64,000 nt of DNA from Corynebacterium pseudokroppenstedtii (GCF_019754945.1 NZ_JAEUWU010000002.1:310001-374000); one strand, 5' to 3'. Positions 25,128 through 35,544 are shown, counted from the first letter of the stretch. Translations and numbers: made by a program. Notes: a model not told the origin generated them from the sequence alone.

Positions 25128-26468
25128 ATGACATCTCACTCGCGCTCCCCACGCATCATCGCCGCGACCATCGCATCCGTCGCCACCGCTCTCACGCTCG
25201 GCGCGTGCACGGATAATCCCCAGAACTCGTCCAGCGATGACAACACCAAAGCCGACCAGACCATCCAGGTCACCATCACCGACGATTCGTGCGAACTGTC
25301 CACGTCGGAAGTCCCGTCGGGCGTCGTCAAGTTTGAAATCACTAATAACGGCACAAAGCCCAACGAGCTCGAGATTCTGGCCGAAAACAAACTCCAGATT
25401 GAATCAGAGCAAGAAAACATTGGCCCCGGAACCACAGCAAACCTGACGACCGCGTTGAAGCAGGGGTCGTACCACACGGCGTGCAAGCCGAACATGGTTG
25501 GCGATTTTGTCGGGCTCAAGGATTTCACGGTCACCAAGGGCAAAGAAGTCACACTCACTGACGACGAAAAAGAGGCTGAGGACCGGGCGATCACGAACTA
25601 CACCGCGTATGTGAAGGACCAGGTCGGGCAGCTGCTCACCGGGACGCAGGCGTTTACCGAGGCCTACACCAGCGGGGATACCGAGAAGGCCAAGCAACTG
25701 TTCCCGCTCGCCCGCGCGAATTATGAGCGCATCGAGCCCACCGCGGAGTCCTTCGGTATCAAGGAAGCGGGCGACCTCGACACCGCGCTCGATGCCCGCA
25801 TCCAGGACCTCGCCGCGGACGCTGGCAAAGATGTCACCGATAAAGACGTACTCAAGAAGTGGACCGGCTGGCACCGCATCGAGGCTGACCTGTGGGGCGG
25901 GGATGACTTCCACTTCGCCAATGACGAGGACCGGAAGAAGGCCGCTGACCAGCTCAATGAGGACACGAAGAAGCTGTATGACCTTGTCTACGGCAACCTT
26001 GAGGGAACCGACGGCAAGTTCAAACTGGACCTTTCCGACGTCGTTGACGGCGCATCCAGCTTGATGGAGGAAGTGGCCACCTCGAAGATCGTCGGGGAAG
26101 AGGACACGTTCTCGCACACCGACCTCTACGACTTCAAAGCGAATGTTGAGGGTGCCACGGTTGCCTACGGCAACGTCGCTGACCTGGTGAAGAAGAAGGA
26201 CGCGGACCTGGACAAGAAGATCACCCGCGCGTTCGACAAGGTCAATAAGCTTATCGACGACCAGAAGACCGGCGAGGTTACTGGCCTGGGCGACGAATTC
26301 GATGGCGACCCGACATACAAGCCGTATGACGAGATCGCCACCGTTCAAAAGGACGCGGGCGAGGCGCCTAAGGAGTCGGATTACACTGACACACAGCGCG
26401 ACTTCTCTGACGCGATCAACGGTTTGTCTGAGCCATTGTCGCAGGTTGCGGGCACGATTCTGCACTAG
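25128..26468 (+). CDS. efeO: Iron-uptake lipoprotein EfeO (cupredoxin plus imelysin-like M75)
   Basis: This is the substrate-binding lipoprotein of the EfeUOB system, 446 residues. The signal peptide ends in the lipobox TLGACT (Cys at about 27). Residues 40-140 form the cupredoxin-like domain (TDDSCELSTSEVPSG, TNNGTKPNELEIL). Residues 155-446 form the M75/imelysin-like domain with the HxxE-type motif in KKWTGWHRIEADLWG near 245, which in this family binds the metal. It lies 50 bases after the efeU tail. Confidence 0.92.
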   Translation: MTSHSRSPRIIAATIASVATALTLGACTDNPQNSSSDDNTKADQTIQVTITDDSCELSTSEVPSGVVKFEITNNGTKPNELEILAENKLQIESEQENIGPGTTANLTTALKQGSYHTACKPNMVGDFVGLKDFTVTKGKEVTLTDDEKEAEDRAITNYTAYVKDQVGQLLTGTQAFTEAYTSGDTEKAKQLFPLARANYERIEPTAESFGIKEAGDLDTALDARIQDLAADAGKDVTDKDVLKKWTGWHRIEADLWGGDDFHFANDEDRKKAADQLNEDTKKLYDLVYGNLEGTDGKFKLDLSDVVDGASSLMEEVATSKIVGEEDTFSHTDLYDFKANVEGATVAYGNVADLVKKKDADLDKKITRAFDKVNKLIDDQKTGEVTGLGDEFDGDPTYKPYDEIATVQKDAGEAPKESDYTDTQRDFSDAINGLSEPLSQVAGTILH

Positions 26469-26567
26469 CAGACGAGCGGGCGCGCCTGAGCGGGTGCCGC
26501 TCAGCGGGCGCATGTGAACGGGCGCGCATACCCCTGACAAGGGTTATAGGCACGTGATGAGGAGGAA

Positions 26568-28028
26568 ATGGTGTCACCCCACAAGGACAACCCTGAGCGT
26601 GGTTCGAAACCGAACCGTGGTGGTCGCGAGGAATCGGGCCGCGATGTCGCCGGACAAGGCCGCGGTGACGTCGGGCCTGATAGTCCAGCGCATGAGCCGG
26701 CAGGTTCGACGGACGCATCAAGCGGCACGTCGAGCACGTCTGGCACCGAGGAACAGGGCCGTACGCGGGGTATTTCACGACGCCAACTCTTCACTACCGC
26801 CGGGTTTGCTGGCCTCGCCGGAATCGCCGGCGCGGGCATCGGCGGGTTAGCCGTCCATGCTGCGGAAAACAAGGACAAATCCGACCCAACCTCGCTCGTC
26901 TACCCGTTCCGCGGCGAGCACCAGCAGGGAATAACAACTCCTGCGCAAGACAACATGTACACCGCCGCGTTCGACATCACGACGGACGACGTCGACGACC
27001 TCAAGGACATGCTGACCTCGTGGACGTCGGCGTCGGAGCAAATGTGCGCAGGGGAGCTGATTGGTGGCGAGCCGAACGCCAACCCTAAGGCCGTCCCGAG
27101 GGACACTGGCGAGGCGTGGAATTACCCCGTCGGCGGTTTGACCATTACTTTTGGCTTCGGGAAGGGGCTTTTTGTCGACGACGACGGTAAGGATCGCTTT
27201 GGTCTGAAGGCGAAGATGCCGGATGTCATCAAGGAGGGGATGCCCAAGTTTGCCAATGAGGCGCTGCGTTCTGAGCAGAGCGATGGCGATCTTTTGGTGC
27301 AGGTGTGCTCCAATGATGCGCAGGTGTGCGTGCATGCGATCCGGAATCTGACGCGGATCGGTTTCGGCACTGTGCGGCTGCGGTGGGGGCAAATCGGGTA
27401 CGGGCGGACGTCGTCGACCAGTACTGATCAGGACACTCCCCGGAACTTGTTTGGGTTTAAAGACGGCACTCAGAACATCAAGAGCGACGAAACCGATGCG
27501 CTGGATAAAGACGTGTGGGTGACGGATGGGTGGATGGCCGGCGGCAGTTACTTCGTCGCCCGGAAGATCCATATGTATCTCGAGGTGTGGGATCGCGTGA
27601 TTTTGGAGGAGCAGGAGGATGTGATCGGGCGTGATAAGCGCTACGGTGCTCCCCTGTCTGTTGAGGACCCCTCCGATGATCACGAGTTTGACGACGTTGA
27701 TTACACTGCCCGGCGCGGCGGGAAGCTGGCTGTACCAGCGGATTCTCATGTGGCTGTCGTTGCCCCGGAACACAACAAAGGCCATCGGATGCTTCGGCGT
27801 GGATACAACTACACCGATGGGAATGATTCCTTGGGCAGGTTGAACGCCGGATTGTTCTTTATTGCGTATTCGAAGGATCCGCGCAAGGGGTTCTATCCGA
27901 TCTTGAAGAAAATGACGGAAAAGGACGCCATGACTGAGTACCTTCAGCACCAGGCGTCTGCTTTATTCGCTGTCCCTGGTGGGATTAGGGAGGGCGATTC
28001 GATGGTTGGCCAGCGACTATTTGAATAG
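26568..28028 (+). CDS. efeB: Dyp-type heme peroxidase EfeB (Tat-exported)
   Basis: This is a dye-decolourising peroxidase that works with EfeU and EfeO in periplasmic-side iron handling. The Tat signal is SRRQLFTTAGFAGLAG near residue 68, unusually far in because the first 65 residues form a Ser/Gly/Asp-rich extension. The Dyp motif GFKDGTQ near 305 carries the catalytic Asp; the proximal-His and Arg regions (YSKDPRKGF) are near the C-terminus. A GAGGAGGAA site touches the ATG at 26568, so the adjacent GTG at 26571 may be the better start. Confidence 0.92.
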   Translation: MVSPHKDNPERGSKPNRGGREESGRDVAGQGRGDVGPDSPAHEPAGSTDASSGTSSTSGTEEQGRTRGISRRQLFTTAGFAGLAGIAGAGIGGLAVHAAENKDKSDPTSLVYPFRGEHQQGITTPAQDNMYTAAFDITTDDVDDLKDMLTSWTSASEQMCAGELIGGEPNANPKAVPRDTGEAWNYPVGGLTITFGFGKGLFVDDDGKDRFGLKAKMPDVIKEGMPKFANEALRSEQSDGDLLVQVCSNDAQVCVHAIRNLTRIGFGTVRLRWGQIGYGRTSSTSTDQDTPRNLFGFKDGTQNIKSDETDALDKDVWVTDGWMAGGSYFVARKIHMYLEVWDRVILEEQEDVIGRDKRYGAPLSVEDPSDDHEFDDVDYTARRGGKLAVPADSHVAVVAPEHNKGHRMLRRGYNYTDGNDSLGRLNAGLFFIAYSKDPRKGFYPILKKMTEKDAMTEYLQHQASALFAVPGGIREGDSMVGQRLFE

Positions 28029-28067
28029 ACCGCGCCCGAGGAAACCCCAGGGGAACAACGCCAGGGG

Positions 28068-28412
28068 TTATGACTTCACTAACCGGGCGATGGCTTGTGA
28101 TGCCTCGTGGAGTTTCTGTTCAGCTTCATCGCCACCGGCTTGGGCGGCATTGAGTACACAGTGATTGAGGTGGTCGTCGAGTAACCCCAGGCCAACCGCT
28201 TGCAGTGCCTTCGTGAGCGCGCTGATCTGCGTCAGGATGTCCACACAGTATTTCTCATCCTCGATCATTTTTGTGATCCCGCGCGCTTGCCCCTCAATTC
28301 GCTTCATCCGGTGAAGGTACCGCTCTTTTTCCGAGATATAGCCGTGGGGGGCGTGGGCCTCGTGGCATAGTTGCTGCTCAGCCGCGCTATCCATGGTTGA
28401 TGAGGTTGTCAT
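28068..28412 (-). CDS. csoR: Copper-sensing repressor CsoR
   Basis: This is a 114-residue all-helical metal-sensing repressor (CsoR/DUF156 family). The DNA-binding basic helix is [16 protein letters not shown]. The Cu(I) ligands are Cys in DEKYCVDIL and His-Cys in [10 protein letters not shown], the C-H-C set of true CsoR. It overlaps the end of copA by 4 bases (ATGA) and is the last gene of the copZ-copA-csoR unit, so it probably represses its own operon through the palindromes near 31150-31200. Confidence 0.93.
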   Translation of the reverse strand: MTTSSTMDSAAEQQLCHEAHAPHGYISEKERYLHRMKRIEGQARGITKMIEDEKYCVDILTQISALTKALQAVGLGLLDDHLNHCVLNAAQAGGDEAEQKLHEASQAIARLVKS

Positions 28413-30844
28413 TTCGCCCGCTCCTCCTCGACAGTGTGTGCAGTGGCATTCCTATCAGTCTTATCAGCGTGAGTGCCGACGTTCCTATTAACGCTGGTGA
28501 ACCTGCGCAACCGGAGGCTATTGCCCACGACAAACACGCTCGAGAACGCCATGGCCGCTCCCGCAATCATGGGGTTGAGAAGCCCCAGCGCTGCCACCGG
28601 AATAGCGGCGACGTTGTAGGCGAAGGCCCAGAACAAGTTGGTCTTAATGGTCGCGAGCGTCGCCCGGGAGAGGCGCACCGCATCAACGGCGCTGGTGAGG
28701 TCTCCGCGAACGAGTGTGATGGTGGCGGCTTCGATAGCGACGTCCGTACCGGTGCCCATAGCCAGACCAAGGTCTGCTTGAGCTAACGCCGGTGCATCGT
28801 TGACGCCATCGCCCACCATGGCCACGGTTTTCCCTTGGTCCTGAAGACCGCGGATGACCTGCACTTTGTCGGCGGGAAGAACGTCGGCTTTGACGTCGTC
28901 TATTCCTACTTCTTTGGCGATACGCTGGGCAACGACCTTGTTGTCGCCAGTCAGCAAGACGGGGTTGAGGCCGAGTCCTTTCAGCTGGCTTATTGCCGTG
29001 GCACTGGTGGGTTTCACAGTGTCTGCGACAACCAGAATCCCGCGTGCTTCACCGTCCCACGCAATGGCGACGGCGGTTTTCCCAGCGTGTTCAGCATCGT
29101 TCTTCGCGCGTCGGAGTTCATCGTCCAAAGGGACTCCGGCTTCATTGAGCAGGGATTCTTTACCGACGAGCACGTCGCGGCCGTCCACGACTGCCCGCAC
29201 GCCACGGCCTTCCTTGTTCTGGAAGTCGGTGACCTCGTGGGCCTCGAGTCCCTTCGACTTCGCCGCCTGTGCGATAGCTTGTGCGATGGGGTGCTCGGAT
29301 GAGTCTTCCACTGCGCCGGCGATGGCCAGGACTTCATCGTCGGATGAGGTGCTACCAGCATGAACACTGGTCAGCGCCATTGTTCCTGTGGTGACTGTGC
29401 CTGTTTTATCCAGCACAACAGTGTCAATGTTCCGGGTGGATTCCAGGACCTCCGGCCCCTTGATCAGTACACCCATCTGCGCACCGCGACCGGTACCAAC
29501 CAGCAACGCTGTCGGCGTCGCCAGTCCCAAGGCGCAGGGGCACGCCACAACGAGGATCGCGACTGCGGCTGTCATGGAGGCAGCGAATCCGTGCCCCAAT
29601 ACGAGCCAGACGATGAGTGTGAGCAGGGCGATGCTAATCACAGTGGGGACGAAAACACCGGAGATACGGTCCGCTAAGCGCTGGACCTGGGCTTTCCCGG
29701 TTTGCGCGTCCTCGACCATGCGCGCCATCTGCGCCAACTGGGTATCGGACCCAACTCGGGTTGCACGAACTACGAGCCGCCCGCTGGTGTTCACCGTCGC
29801 ACCAGTGACGTGGTCGCCAGAGCCAACTTCCGCGGGAACGGACTCTCCGGTGAGCATGGACTCGTCGATAGCCGAGGAGCCACTTACGATGTCGCCATCC
29901 GTCGCGATCTTTTCACCGGGCCGGACCACGAACATGTCTCCAACCTGGAGCTGTTCGACGGGAATCCGTTTTTCTTGCCCGTCGTCAAGAAGCGTGACTT
30001 CCTTGGCGCCCATATTAAGTAGCGCCCGAAGGGCAGCCCCGGACTCTCGCTTCGACTTCTTCTCGAAATAGCGTCCTGCCAGTATAAATAGCGTGACACC
30101 GGAGGCGACCTCTAAGTAGATATTGGCCGACGCGTCGGTATGCGAGGCCATCATGGTGAAGGTGTGCTTCAGTCCTGGTTCGCCGGCTTTGCCGAAGAAC
30201 AGGGCGTACAACGACCACGCGAATGCCACCAGCGTGCCCATCGAAATGAGCGTATCCATGGTGGTCGCGCCGTGTTTAAGGTTCGTCCAGGCCGCTTTGT
30301 GGAAGGGAAGCGCTCCCCACACGATGACAGGCGCTGCCAACGTTAGGGACAGCCACTGCCAGTTTCGGAACTGCAGGGCAGGGATCATGGCCATAGCGAT
30401 AACAGGGATCGCCAGCCATGCGGACACAATCAGGCGCTGCCGGAAGTTCGCCGTCTCTCGCTCAATCGGGCTTTCGCTCTGTGCAGATCCAGCGGCCCCG
30501 CTGCGTGGCGCGCGATCATCGTCGGCAGTGGAATCGTCGATGCTCTCATGAGCAGGCGTGGCGGGTTGGTCGAGCGCCGCTGTGTAGCCAGCTTTTTCCA
30601 CTGTCTGGATAAGGTCATCAGCGGTCACGGTCGGTGGTGCTGTGACCTTGGCTTTTTCGGTCGCCAAGTTAACAGTGGCCTGCACTCCGTCGAGCTTGTT
30701 GAGCTTGCGTTCCACGCGGTTTGCGCACGATGCACAGGTCATTCCACCGATGTCGAGTTCGATGACCGAACCCTCGGGTATGGTCACACCGTCGATGGCA
30801 CCTTGTGATGTGGTGTCAGGACTTGTCGTCACTGATTGTGGCAC
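28409..30844 (-). CDS. copA: Copper-exporting P1B-type ATPase CopA
   Basis: This is an 811-residue Cu(I) export ATPase in the membrane. An N-terminal HMA domain has [16 protein letters not shown] near residue 33. The transmembrane copper motif is [14 protein letters not shown] near 430, the phosphorylated Asp is in [12 protein letters not shown] near 475, and the hinge [14 protein letters not shown] is near 690. A charged linker (about residues 95-135) separates HMA from the helices. It is transcribed after copZ and before csoR. Confidence 0.96.
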   Translation of the reverse strand: MPQSVTTSPDTTSQGAIDGVTIPEGSVIELDIGGMTCASCANRVERKLNKLDGVQATVNLATEKAKVTAPPTVTADDLIQTVEKAGYTAALDQPATPAHESIDDSTADDDRAPRSGAAGSAQSESPIERETANFRQRLIVSAWLAIPVIAMAMIPALQFRNWQWLSLTLAAPVIVWGALPFHKAAWTNLKHGATTMDTLISMGTLVAFAWSLYALFFGKAGEPGLKHTFTMMASHTDASANIYLEVASGVTLFILAGRYFEKKSKRESGAALRALLNMGAKEVTLLDDGQEKRIPVEQLQVGDMFVVRPGEKIATDGDIVSGSSAIDESMLTGESVPAEVGSGDHVTGATVNTSGRLVVRATRVGSDTQLAQMARMVEDAQTGKAQVQRLADRISGVFVPTVISIALLTLIVWLVLGHGFAASMTAAVAILVVACPCALGLATPTALLVGTGRGAQMGVLIKGPEVLESTRNIDTVVLDKTGTVTTGTMALTSVHAGSTSSDDEVLAIAGAVEDSSEHPIAQAIAQAAKSKGLEAHEVTDFQNKEGRGVRAVVDGRDVLVGKESLLNEAGVPLDDELRRAKNDAEHAGKTAVAIAWDGEARGILVVADTVKPTSATAISQLKGLGLNPVLLTGDNKVVAQRIAKEVGIDDVKADVLPADKVQVIRGLQDQGKTVAMVGDGVNDAPALAQADLGLAMGTGTDVAIEAATITLVRGDLTSAVDAVRLSRATLATIKTNLFWAFAYNVAAIPVAALGLLNPMIAGAAMAFSSVFVVGNSLRLRRFTSVNRNVGTHADKTDRNATAHTVEEERAK

Positions 30845-30879
30845 TTCTCTCGCTTCCCTTTAGTGTGGCGGGTCAGTTT

Positions 30880-31089
30880 TTACAGGCGCGTGGCCGAGTA
30901 ACCCGCTTCCTCCACTGCTTCAAGAACTTTCATGTCTTTAATGTCGTCATCCGAGCTGACGGTCAACATGCCAGTCTCAGCACTGACCTCATCGACGTGA
31001 ACGCCAGGAATTTCGCTGACTTCGTCACGAACAGCGCGTTCGCAGTGGCTGCAGGACATGCCCGAAATCTTGTACTTACGTGTGGTCAT
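30880..31089 (-). CDS. copZ: Copper chaperone CopZ
   Basis: This is a 69-residue HMA-domain protein with the Cu(I) motif GMSCSHCERAV. The ATG at 31089 is preceded by GAGGAGATCGTG; the open frame extends 35 codons upstream through the operator region and that part is not coding. It delivers Cu(I) to CopA, encoded 36 bases downstream. Confidence 0.93.
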   Translation of the reverse strand: MTTRKYKISGMSCSHCERAVRDEVSEIPGVHVDEVSAETGMLTVSSDDDIKDMKVLEAVEEAGYSATRL

Positions 31090-31149
31090 CACGATCTCCT
31101 CGATATTGCTGTTATTGACCGACGTCCACGCGGGCACGTGGGCGATCAC

Positions 31150-31200
31150 ATACCCTCCTGGGGTATCCGATAGGTTCAACGCTATACCCCCCATGGGTAT
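31150..31200 (-). promoter_or_regulatory. Two CsoR-type palindromic operators upstream of copZ
   Basis: ATACCCTCCTGGGGTAT (31150-31166) and ATACCCCCCATGGGTAT (31184-31200) are two 17-base palindromes 34 bases apart (start to start). Both have the TACCC---GGGTA core expected for CsoR binding sites, 60-110 bases before copZ. The spacing fits two dimers or tetramers on one DNA face. Confidence 0.75.
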
Positions 31201-31355
31201 TCCGCAACGGCCGAGCTTTTACCGATTAACTCGCAACGGCCCTCGTCGTCGCGCGGGCCCCTCCCTCGTCGTACCGGCAACGCGTGTCCTGGGTTTCTGC
31301 AACAATGGGCCACACACCGTCCATAACCCAATCACCGAGGAGGACGAGCAGAATT

Positions 31356-32840
31356 ATGACTATCGAATATTCACACACCGCACGCATCCCCTTCCCCCGT
31401 CGCGACGTCGTTAAGTATTACGAATCAGCTGGTGGCGCAGCACGTTTGTGCCCTGACTTTTCGACGACGCTCACGTCGGGCCCAAGCAAGGGGCTCGCGG
31501 AGGGCTCTGAAACTGAATTAGAAATGGGTTTGCCCTGGTTAGATGGCTTAGCGCCGGTCTCGACGACGGTGAAGTGGAAAGCGCGCCACACCGCGTACAC
31601 GCCAGGCGAGTCGTTTACGGACACGATGGTGCAGGGGCCTCTGGATTCGTGGGAGCACACCCACACGTTTTCGGACGACACGTTTTCCGATTCCGGTGGT
31701 GGGTCCTCGCTTGTTCAGGATCAGGTGACCGCGGAGCTTCCGGGTAAGACGTCGGTTCTGGGTAAGAATTGGCTGGTCAAGCGGAAGATCGATAAGGAAC
31801 TGGAGCGGACATTTGAATTCCGCACGCGCCAGATTGTGGCTGATCTAACTTTCCAGCAGCAGTTGCGTGACGCGGCCGAGAAGGGTGGGGGCGCTAACAA
31901 AGATGGGGCCATCGACCCGACTACCGCCCAGACATTTGTCATCGCGGGCGAAACAGGCCTGGTAGGGCAGGCAATTTCGGCGCTCCTCCGCTCGCTTGGT
32001 CACAATGTTGTCGCGTTGACGCGCAGTTCGCGCACCTCGCGGGTCCCCGGCGTGACATATAAGCGGTGGGATCCCAGCAAGGGTTCGCTTGATCCCTCCC
32101 TCCTGAAGGGTGCGTCGGCTGTGATCAATCTGGCCGGGACGTCGATCATGGGGCGCTTTACTGACGACCACAAGAAGTCGATCCTTGATTCGCGTATCGA
32201 CGCCACTACAACTCTTGTCGACGCGATGAAAGAGGCCGCATCGGATGGCGGCCCAACAACGCTTATTAACGCGTCTGCCAGCGGATATTATGGTGCCGAC
32301 GCGGGTACGGTCATGGAGGATTCGCCCGCCGGGGATGACTTCCTCGCCGACGTCTGCCAGCGCTGGGAAAGCGCCGCACTGAAGGCCGAAGAGGCTGGTA
32401 TTCGTGTGGTTCTCGTCCGCACTGGCCTGGTGCTATCCGCCCGCGGAGGACTTCTGGGCGCGCAACTCCCGCTGTACCTCATGGGTGGAGGCGGTCCGCT
32501 GAACGGTGGTGAGATGTGGCAACCGTGGATTGGTATTGATGACCTTGCGCAGATCTACATTTGGTCCGCCTTTAACCCCGAGGTGTCGGGGCCGATTAAC
32601 GCCGCCGCTCCCAACACCGTAAAGCAAAAAGAGTTCGCCTCCACGCTGGCGAAAGTTCTTCACCGCCCGTCCGTTATTCCGACTCCGCGTGTGGGGCCAG
32701 ATGCGCTGATGGGTAAGGAGGGCGCAGATCAGCTCGCTCTCTCGTCGGTCAAGATGGAGCCCGAGGCGTTGGAGAAGAACGGGTACACGTTCCGCTTCAC
32801 TGATTTAGAGGAGGCCTTGCGTCACACGCTGGGGAAATGA
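31356..32840 (+). CDS. TIGR01777-family NAD-dependent epimerase fused to an SRPBCC domain
   Basis: This is a 494-residue two-domain protein. Residues 1-155 form a START/SRPBCC-like domain (IPFPRRDVVKYYESAGGAAR). Residues 185-494 form an extended SDR of the YfcH type, with AGETGLVGQAISALLRSLGH near 190, NLAGTSIMGRF and SASGYYGADAG, plus the DUF1731 C-terminus. The function of these fusions is not established. ATG 31356 follows AGGAGG 13 bases upstream. Divergent from the copper operon. Confidence 0.88.
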   Translation: MTIEYSHTARIPFPRRDVVKYYESAGGAARLCPDFSTTLTSGPSKGLAEGSETELEMGLPWLDGLAPVSTTVKWKARHTAYTPGESFTDTMVQGPLDSWEHTHTFSDDTFSDSGGGSSLVQDQVTAELPGKTSVLGKNWLVKRKIDKELERTFEFRTRQIVADLTFQQQLRDAAEKGGGANKDGAIDPTTAQTFVIAGETGLVGQAISALLRSLGHNVVALTRSSRTSRVPGVTYKRWDPSKGSLDPSLLKGASAVINLAGTSIMGRFTDDHKKSILDSRIDATTTLVDAMKEAASDGGPTTLINASASGYYGADAGTVMEDSPAGDDFLADVCQRWESAALKAEEAGIRVVLVRTGLVLSARGGLLGAQLPLYLMGGGGPLNGGEMWQPWIGIDDLAQIYIWSAFNPEVSGPINAAAPNTVKQKEFASTLAKVLHRPSVIPTPRVGPDALMGKEGADQLALSSVKMEPEALEKNGYTFRFTDLEEALRHTLGK

Positions 32841-32875
32841 GGTAAAGCCCGCTAGCCGGCCCCTTGAGCGGCCCC

Positions 32876-33487
32876 CTAGTTGGTTTTGAAAATGACCCAC
32901 CGCTGGACAACGAAGTTCACGGCGGTGGCCACCCCCTGACCAATGACATAACCGACGGTACCGGCGATAAACGCGCTGGCCCCGGCGTTAAGCAAGAGGT
33001 GGTTCACCGACACCGCTAGCCCCCACTGCACGGCGAACATCAGCGCGTAAAGAGACATCGTTTGGAGGAACTTCTTTGCCGACGGTTCCGCCTCGAAAGT
33101 CCAGCGTCGGTTGATGATGTAGGCCGTGATGGTGCCGAAGATGAAGCCAATGGCCTTCGCCAGCGGGTATGACTGCCCAAACGCATGCTGAATGATCATG
33201 GTCAGGCCGTAGTCCACGACAGCGGAGATTCCGCCTGCGATCACGAATTTATAGAGGTGAGTGAGGACGCTCGCTCCCTGCGGAGCCGGTGCGTCGACGC
33301 CTGCGGTTCCGGGGGTGGCGGTGTCGGCTGATGCTGAGGCATCTGTGGCTGTGGCACCGCTTTCCGTCGCCGCATCAACGTCGTCCATCGCGGCACTCTC
33401 GGCAGCTAAAGCCCCCGATAGGTTAGGTGTCAGCAGTTCCGGCTCGGCGTGATCATCGGTTGGGTGGTCAGGCTTGGTTTCACTCAC
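32876..33487 (-). CDS. GtrA-family membrane protein
   Basis: This is a 203-residue protein with a disordered acidic N-terminus (residues 1-75) and a four-helix GtrA domain, YKFVIAGGISAVVDYGLTMI to the C-terminus, including NRRWTFEAEPSAKKF. GtrA proteins handle polyprenyl-phosphate sugars; the mycobacterial relative Rv3789 lies directly before dprE1. Here the gene is on the opposite strand and 9 kb from dprE1, with accessory genes in between. Confidence 0.85.
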   Translation of the reverse strand: MSETKPDHPTDDHAEPELLTPNLSGALAAESAAMDDVDAATESGATATDASASADTATPGTAGVDAPAPQGASVLTHLYKFVIAGGISAVVDYGLTMIIQHAFGQSYPLAKAIGFIFGTITAYIINRRWTFEAEPSAKKFLQTMSLYALMFAVQWGLAVSVNHLLLNAGASAFIAGTVGYVIGQGVATAVNFVVQRWVIFKTN

Positions 33488-33607
33488 GCCCTGGGAGCTT
33501 ACTCTTCAACGCGCTTCGCGGTCCTCCCCCGGCTCGTGTCCGTTGCCCGCCGACTCGTCGCCGTCATAGTTAGGCCGGCCTGTTATACCTAGTCCGCCCT
33601 CCGATAC

Positions 33608-34708
33608 CTAGTCCGCGCGGATGATCGCGCGGCACAATTCAAGCCGTTCTAGCGAGGACAATCGCTTATCCCCCGTGAGCCCTATATGCTCAAAGGCCTG
33701 CAAAGTTTCGCTGGCCAGATGGTCAATTTCAGGAAGTTTCAGTTCCGATCCGTCGTCGGCTACCCAGCCGATCGCTTCCATCATCGTTTCAATAATGTCC
33801 GCTCGCAGAGGACCTTCAACCAGGGCAGCTTGGGCCATGATTTCAGCAACCGCCGCATCGCGGCCGGCCGGGTCTTTTTCTTTAGGGAGACATCGGCATA
33901 GCGCCAGCGTGTCCGCATCCACATTCGTTTCTCGGCCTAAGTCCAAGGCCTGGAGCAGCGGAATGAAGTCAAAGATGCCACTTCGTTCGATGGCCGAGCG
34001 GATGATGGGTTTCGTCGCGTGCAAAATGTGCTGCGTCGTCGCCGCACCCGTTAGCTCTGCATTGATGCTGTCTAAATCAGCGTGCTCGTCCCCACCGACA
34101 CACAACGCGTCGGGAGTCCCATGGTCGCGTAAATAGCACTCGGCAACGTCGATATGAAAGTGCAGGTCATCGGGGTCATCGGCGTTCTTATCGACGCTCC
34201 CCTCGCCGGCGTTAACATCCTCACTGCTCCCCACGCCGGCGTTTGCGTCCCCGGTGCTCGCTTCGCCGACGTTCGTGCCTCCAGTATTCGCATCCGTATC
34301 CGAGCGTTGGCGGCGGGTCACATCGAGCGTGTCGCCGGGGGCGTTGAGCAGCTCATACAGCGACTGGTCACCAACGACGGACTCGCGTTCTCCCTCTGCC
34401 CCGTCGCCCCCATGAACTGTCCATTCTGCGTCACCATCACACCCGAAGCACGTGTCCAGCACGGTGAAGAAATCTGCGACGTGGAGAGCGTCGTTAATCC
34501 CGATAATTCGGTACTGAGGGCCATCGCCACCGCTTTGGTGAACGGAGAGCACCAGGCTGGCGGCTTCCCGCGCGACAGGTTCATTCCCATCGAGGACGGG
34601 TTCGCGTTGGCTCTGAGAAAAATGGCTACCGTCACCGCCGCGCGCGCGACTGGCATAGTCGCTCAGTTCGATGACGTTGTCATCGTCGCGGGCGGTGTTT
34701 GTGCTCAT
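33608..34708 (-). CDS. Acidic cytoplasmic protein of unknown function
   Basis: This is a soluble 366-residue protein that I do not recognise. ATG 34708 (MSTNTARDD) is the likely start. It is strongly acidic; residues 135-185 are a low-complexity Gly/Asn/Glu/Asp repeat (NTGGTNVGEASTGDANAG). The N-terminal 130 and C-terminal 190 residues look globular, with ICDFFPLL-like helices replaced here by SGIFDFIPLLQALDLG. Four cysteines (CFGCD, CRCLP) are present. It precedes another unknown gene on the other side of the same strand. Confidence 0.7.
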   Translation of the reverse strand: MSTNTARDDDNVIELSDYASRARGGDGSHFSQSQREPVLDGNEPVAREAASLVLSVHQSGGDGPQYRIIGINDALHVADFFTVLDTCFGCDGDAEWTVHGGDGAEGERESVVGDQSLYELLNAPGDTLDVTRRQRSDTDANTGGTNVGEASTGDANAGVGSSEDVNAGEGSVDKNADDPDDLHFHIDVAECYLRDHGTPDALCVGGDEHADLDSINAELTGAATTQHILHATKPIIRSAIERSGIFDFIPLLQALDLGRETNVDADTLALCRCLPKEKDPAGRDAAVAEIMAQAALVEGPLRADIIETMMEAIGWVADDGSELKLPEIDHLASETLQAFEHIGLTGDKRLSSLERLELCRAIIRAD

Positions 34709-34782
34709 AAAACCCAGGGTAGACACAAATCCCGGGGCTGGTGCGCCAATTGTTCCCTACTTTGGGTTCGTCGGGCCGCCTG

Positions 34783-35469
34783 CTAGCCTTCAGTTGTGCG
34801 CGTGACCAGGGGAATCGGCTGTGGCTCCTTGCTGCCAAAGTGCTGCAAATAATCGGTGGCTTTGGCCCGGCGCTGGGCATCGATGCCGTTCCAGGTGTCC
34901 ACTAACCTCCGAATTCCCTCCGCCCAGGCCCAGCACTCTTTGGCCAGCGGGTTGTCGACGCCGAGCGCGTCCGCGGCATCATAAGCAGGTTCCACGTCTG
35001 CGACGTCGGGGTACGTTTGCCCCTTCAAGGTGCTCTTGCCGTCCGCTTTCCGCCGCGCATTTTCGTCCTTCAACGCCTCTTTATACGAGGTCACTGCTTC
35101 CTTGATCGCGGCGACGGTGTCATCAACATTGACGACGCTCCACGTCGCACTCCCCTTATCGGAGATCGCGCTTCCTTCGTCATCGGCTTCAATGGCGGCG
35201 AGTGCTTTTTCCCCGCTATCGGTCGCCACAACAGGGTGCCCGTCGATAAGCATGGGAAGAACGGATTGATCGAGTTTAGCTCCCGCCCAGGACAAATTAT
35301 TCGTTTGACCAGGCTGGATGCTTGTTTTCCCCGTGCCGACGATCCACGCACCGACGAACTGCCCTGTTTTGGCTAGCGGGTCGGTGTCGATATGCCACAC
35401 TGCGGTGGGCCCTTCACCGGCAACCACTGCGATGACGGGGTAGTTGCCGTCGGATTCAGCAGACGTCAT
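34783..35469 (-). CDS. Unknown soluble protein
   Basis: This is a 228-residue protein from ATG 35469 (MTSAESDGNYPVIAVVAGEG, with AAAGAGGAC upstream). Residues 5-120 look like a beta-rich domain (AVWHIDTDPLAKTGQFVGAW), and the C-terminal half is helical and charged, ending in a basic tail. There are no membrane segments, cofactor motifs or catalytic residues that I can identify. Same strand as, and 74 bases before, the acidic protein gene, so possibly co-transcribed. Confidence 0.65.
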   Translation of the reverse strand: MTSAESDGNYPVIAVVAGEGPTAVWHIDTDPLAKTGQFVGAWIVGTGKTSIQPGQTNNLSWAGAKLDQSVLPMLIDGHPVVATDSGEKALAAIEADDEGSAISDKGSATWSVVNVDDTVAAIKEAVTSYKEALKDENARRKADGKSTLKGQTYPDVADVEPAYDAADALGVDNPLAKECWAWAEGIRRLVDTWNGIDAQRRAKATDYLQHFGSKEPQPIPLVTRTTEG

Positions 35470-35544
35470 GTGGTCCTCTTTCTTGGCTCTGTGTGCGTTA
35501 CATACCGCGAGCCGTTGTGTGCCGCGAGTTATCGTCCGTACCAC

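Noticed and set aside
25404..26540. 378-residue open frame antisense to efeO
   Set aside because: It lies wholly opposite a clear EfeO gene, has no ribosome site and reads as the mirror of GC-biased codons.
26847..27950. 367-residue open frame antisense to efeB
   Set aside because: It is a shadow of the Dyp peroxidase gene, with no domain and no start signal.
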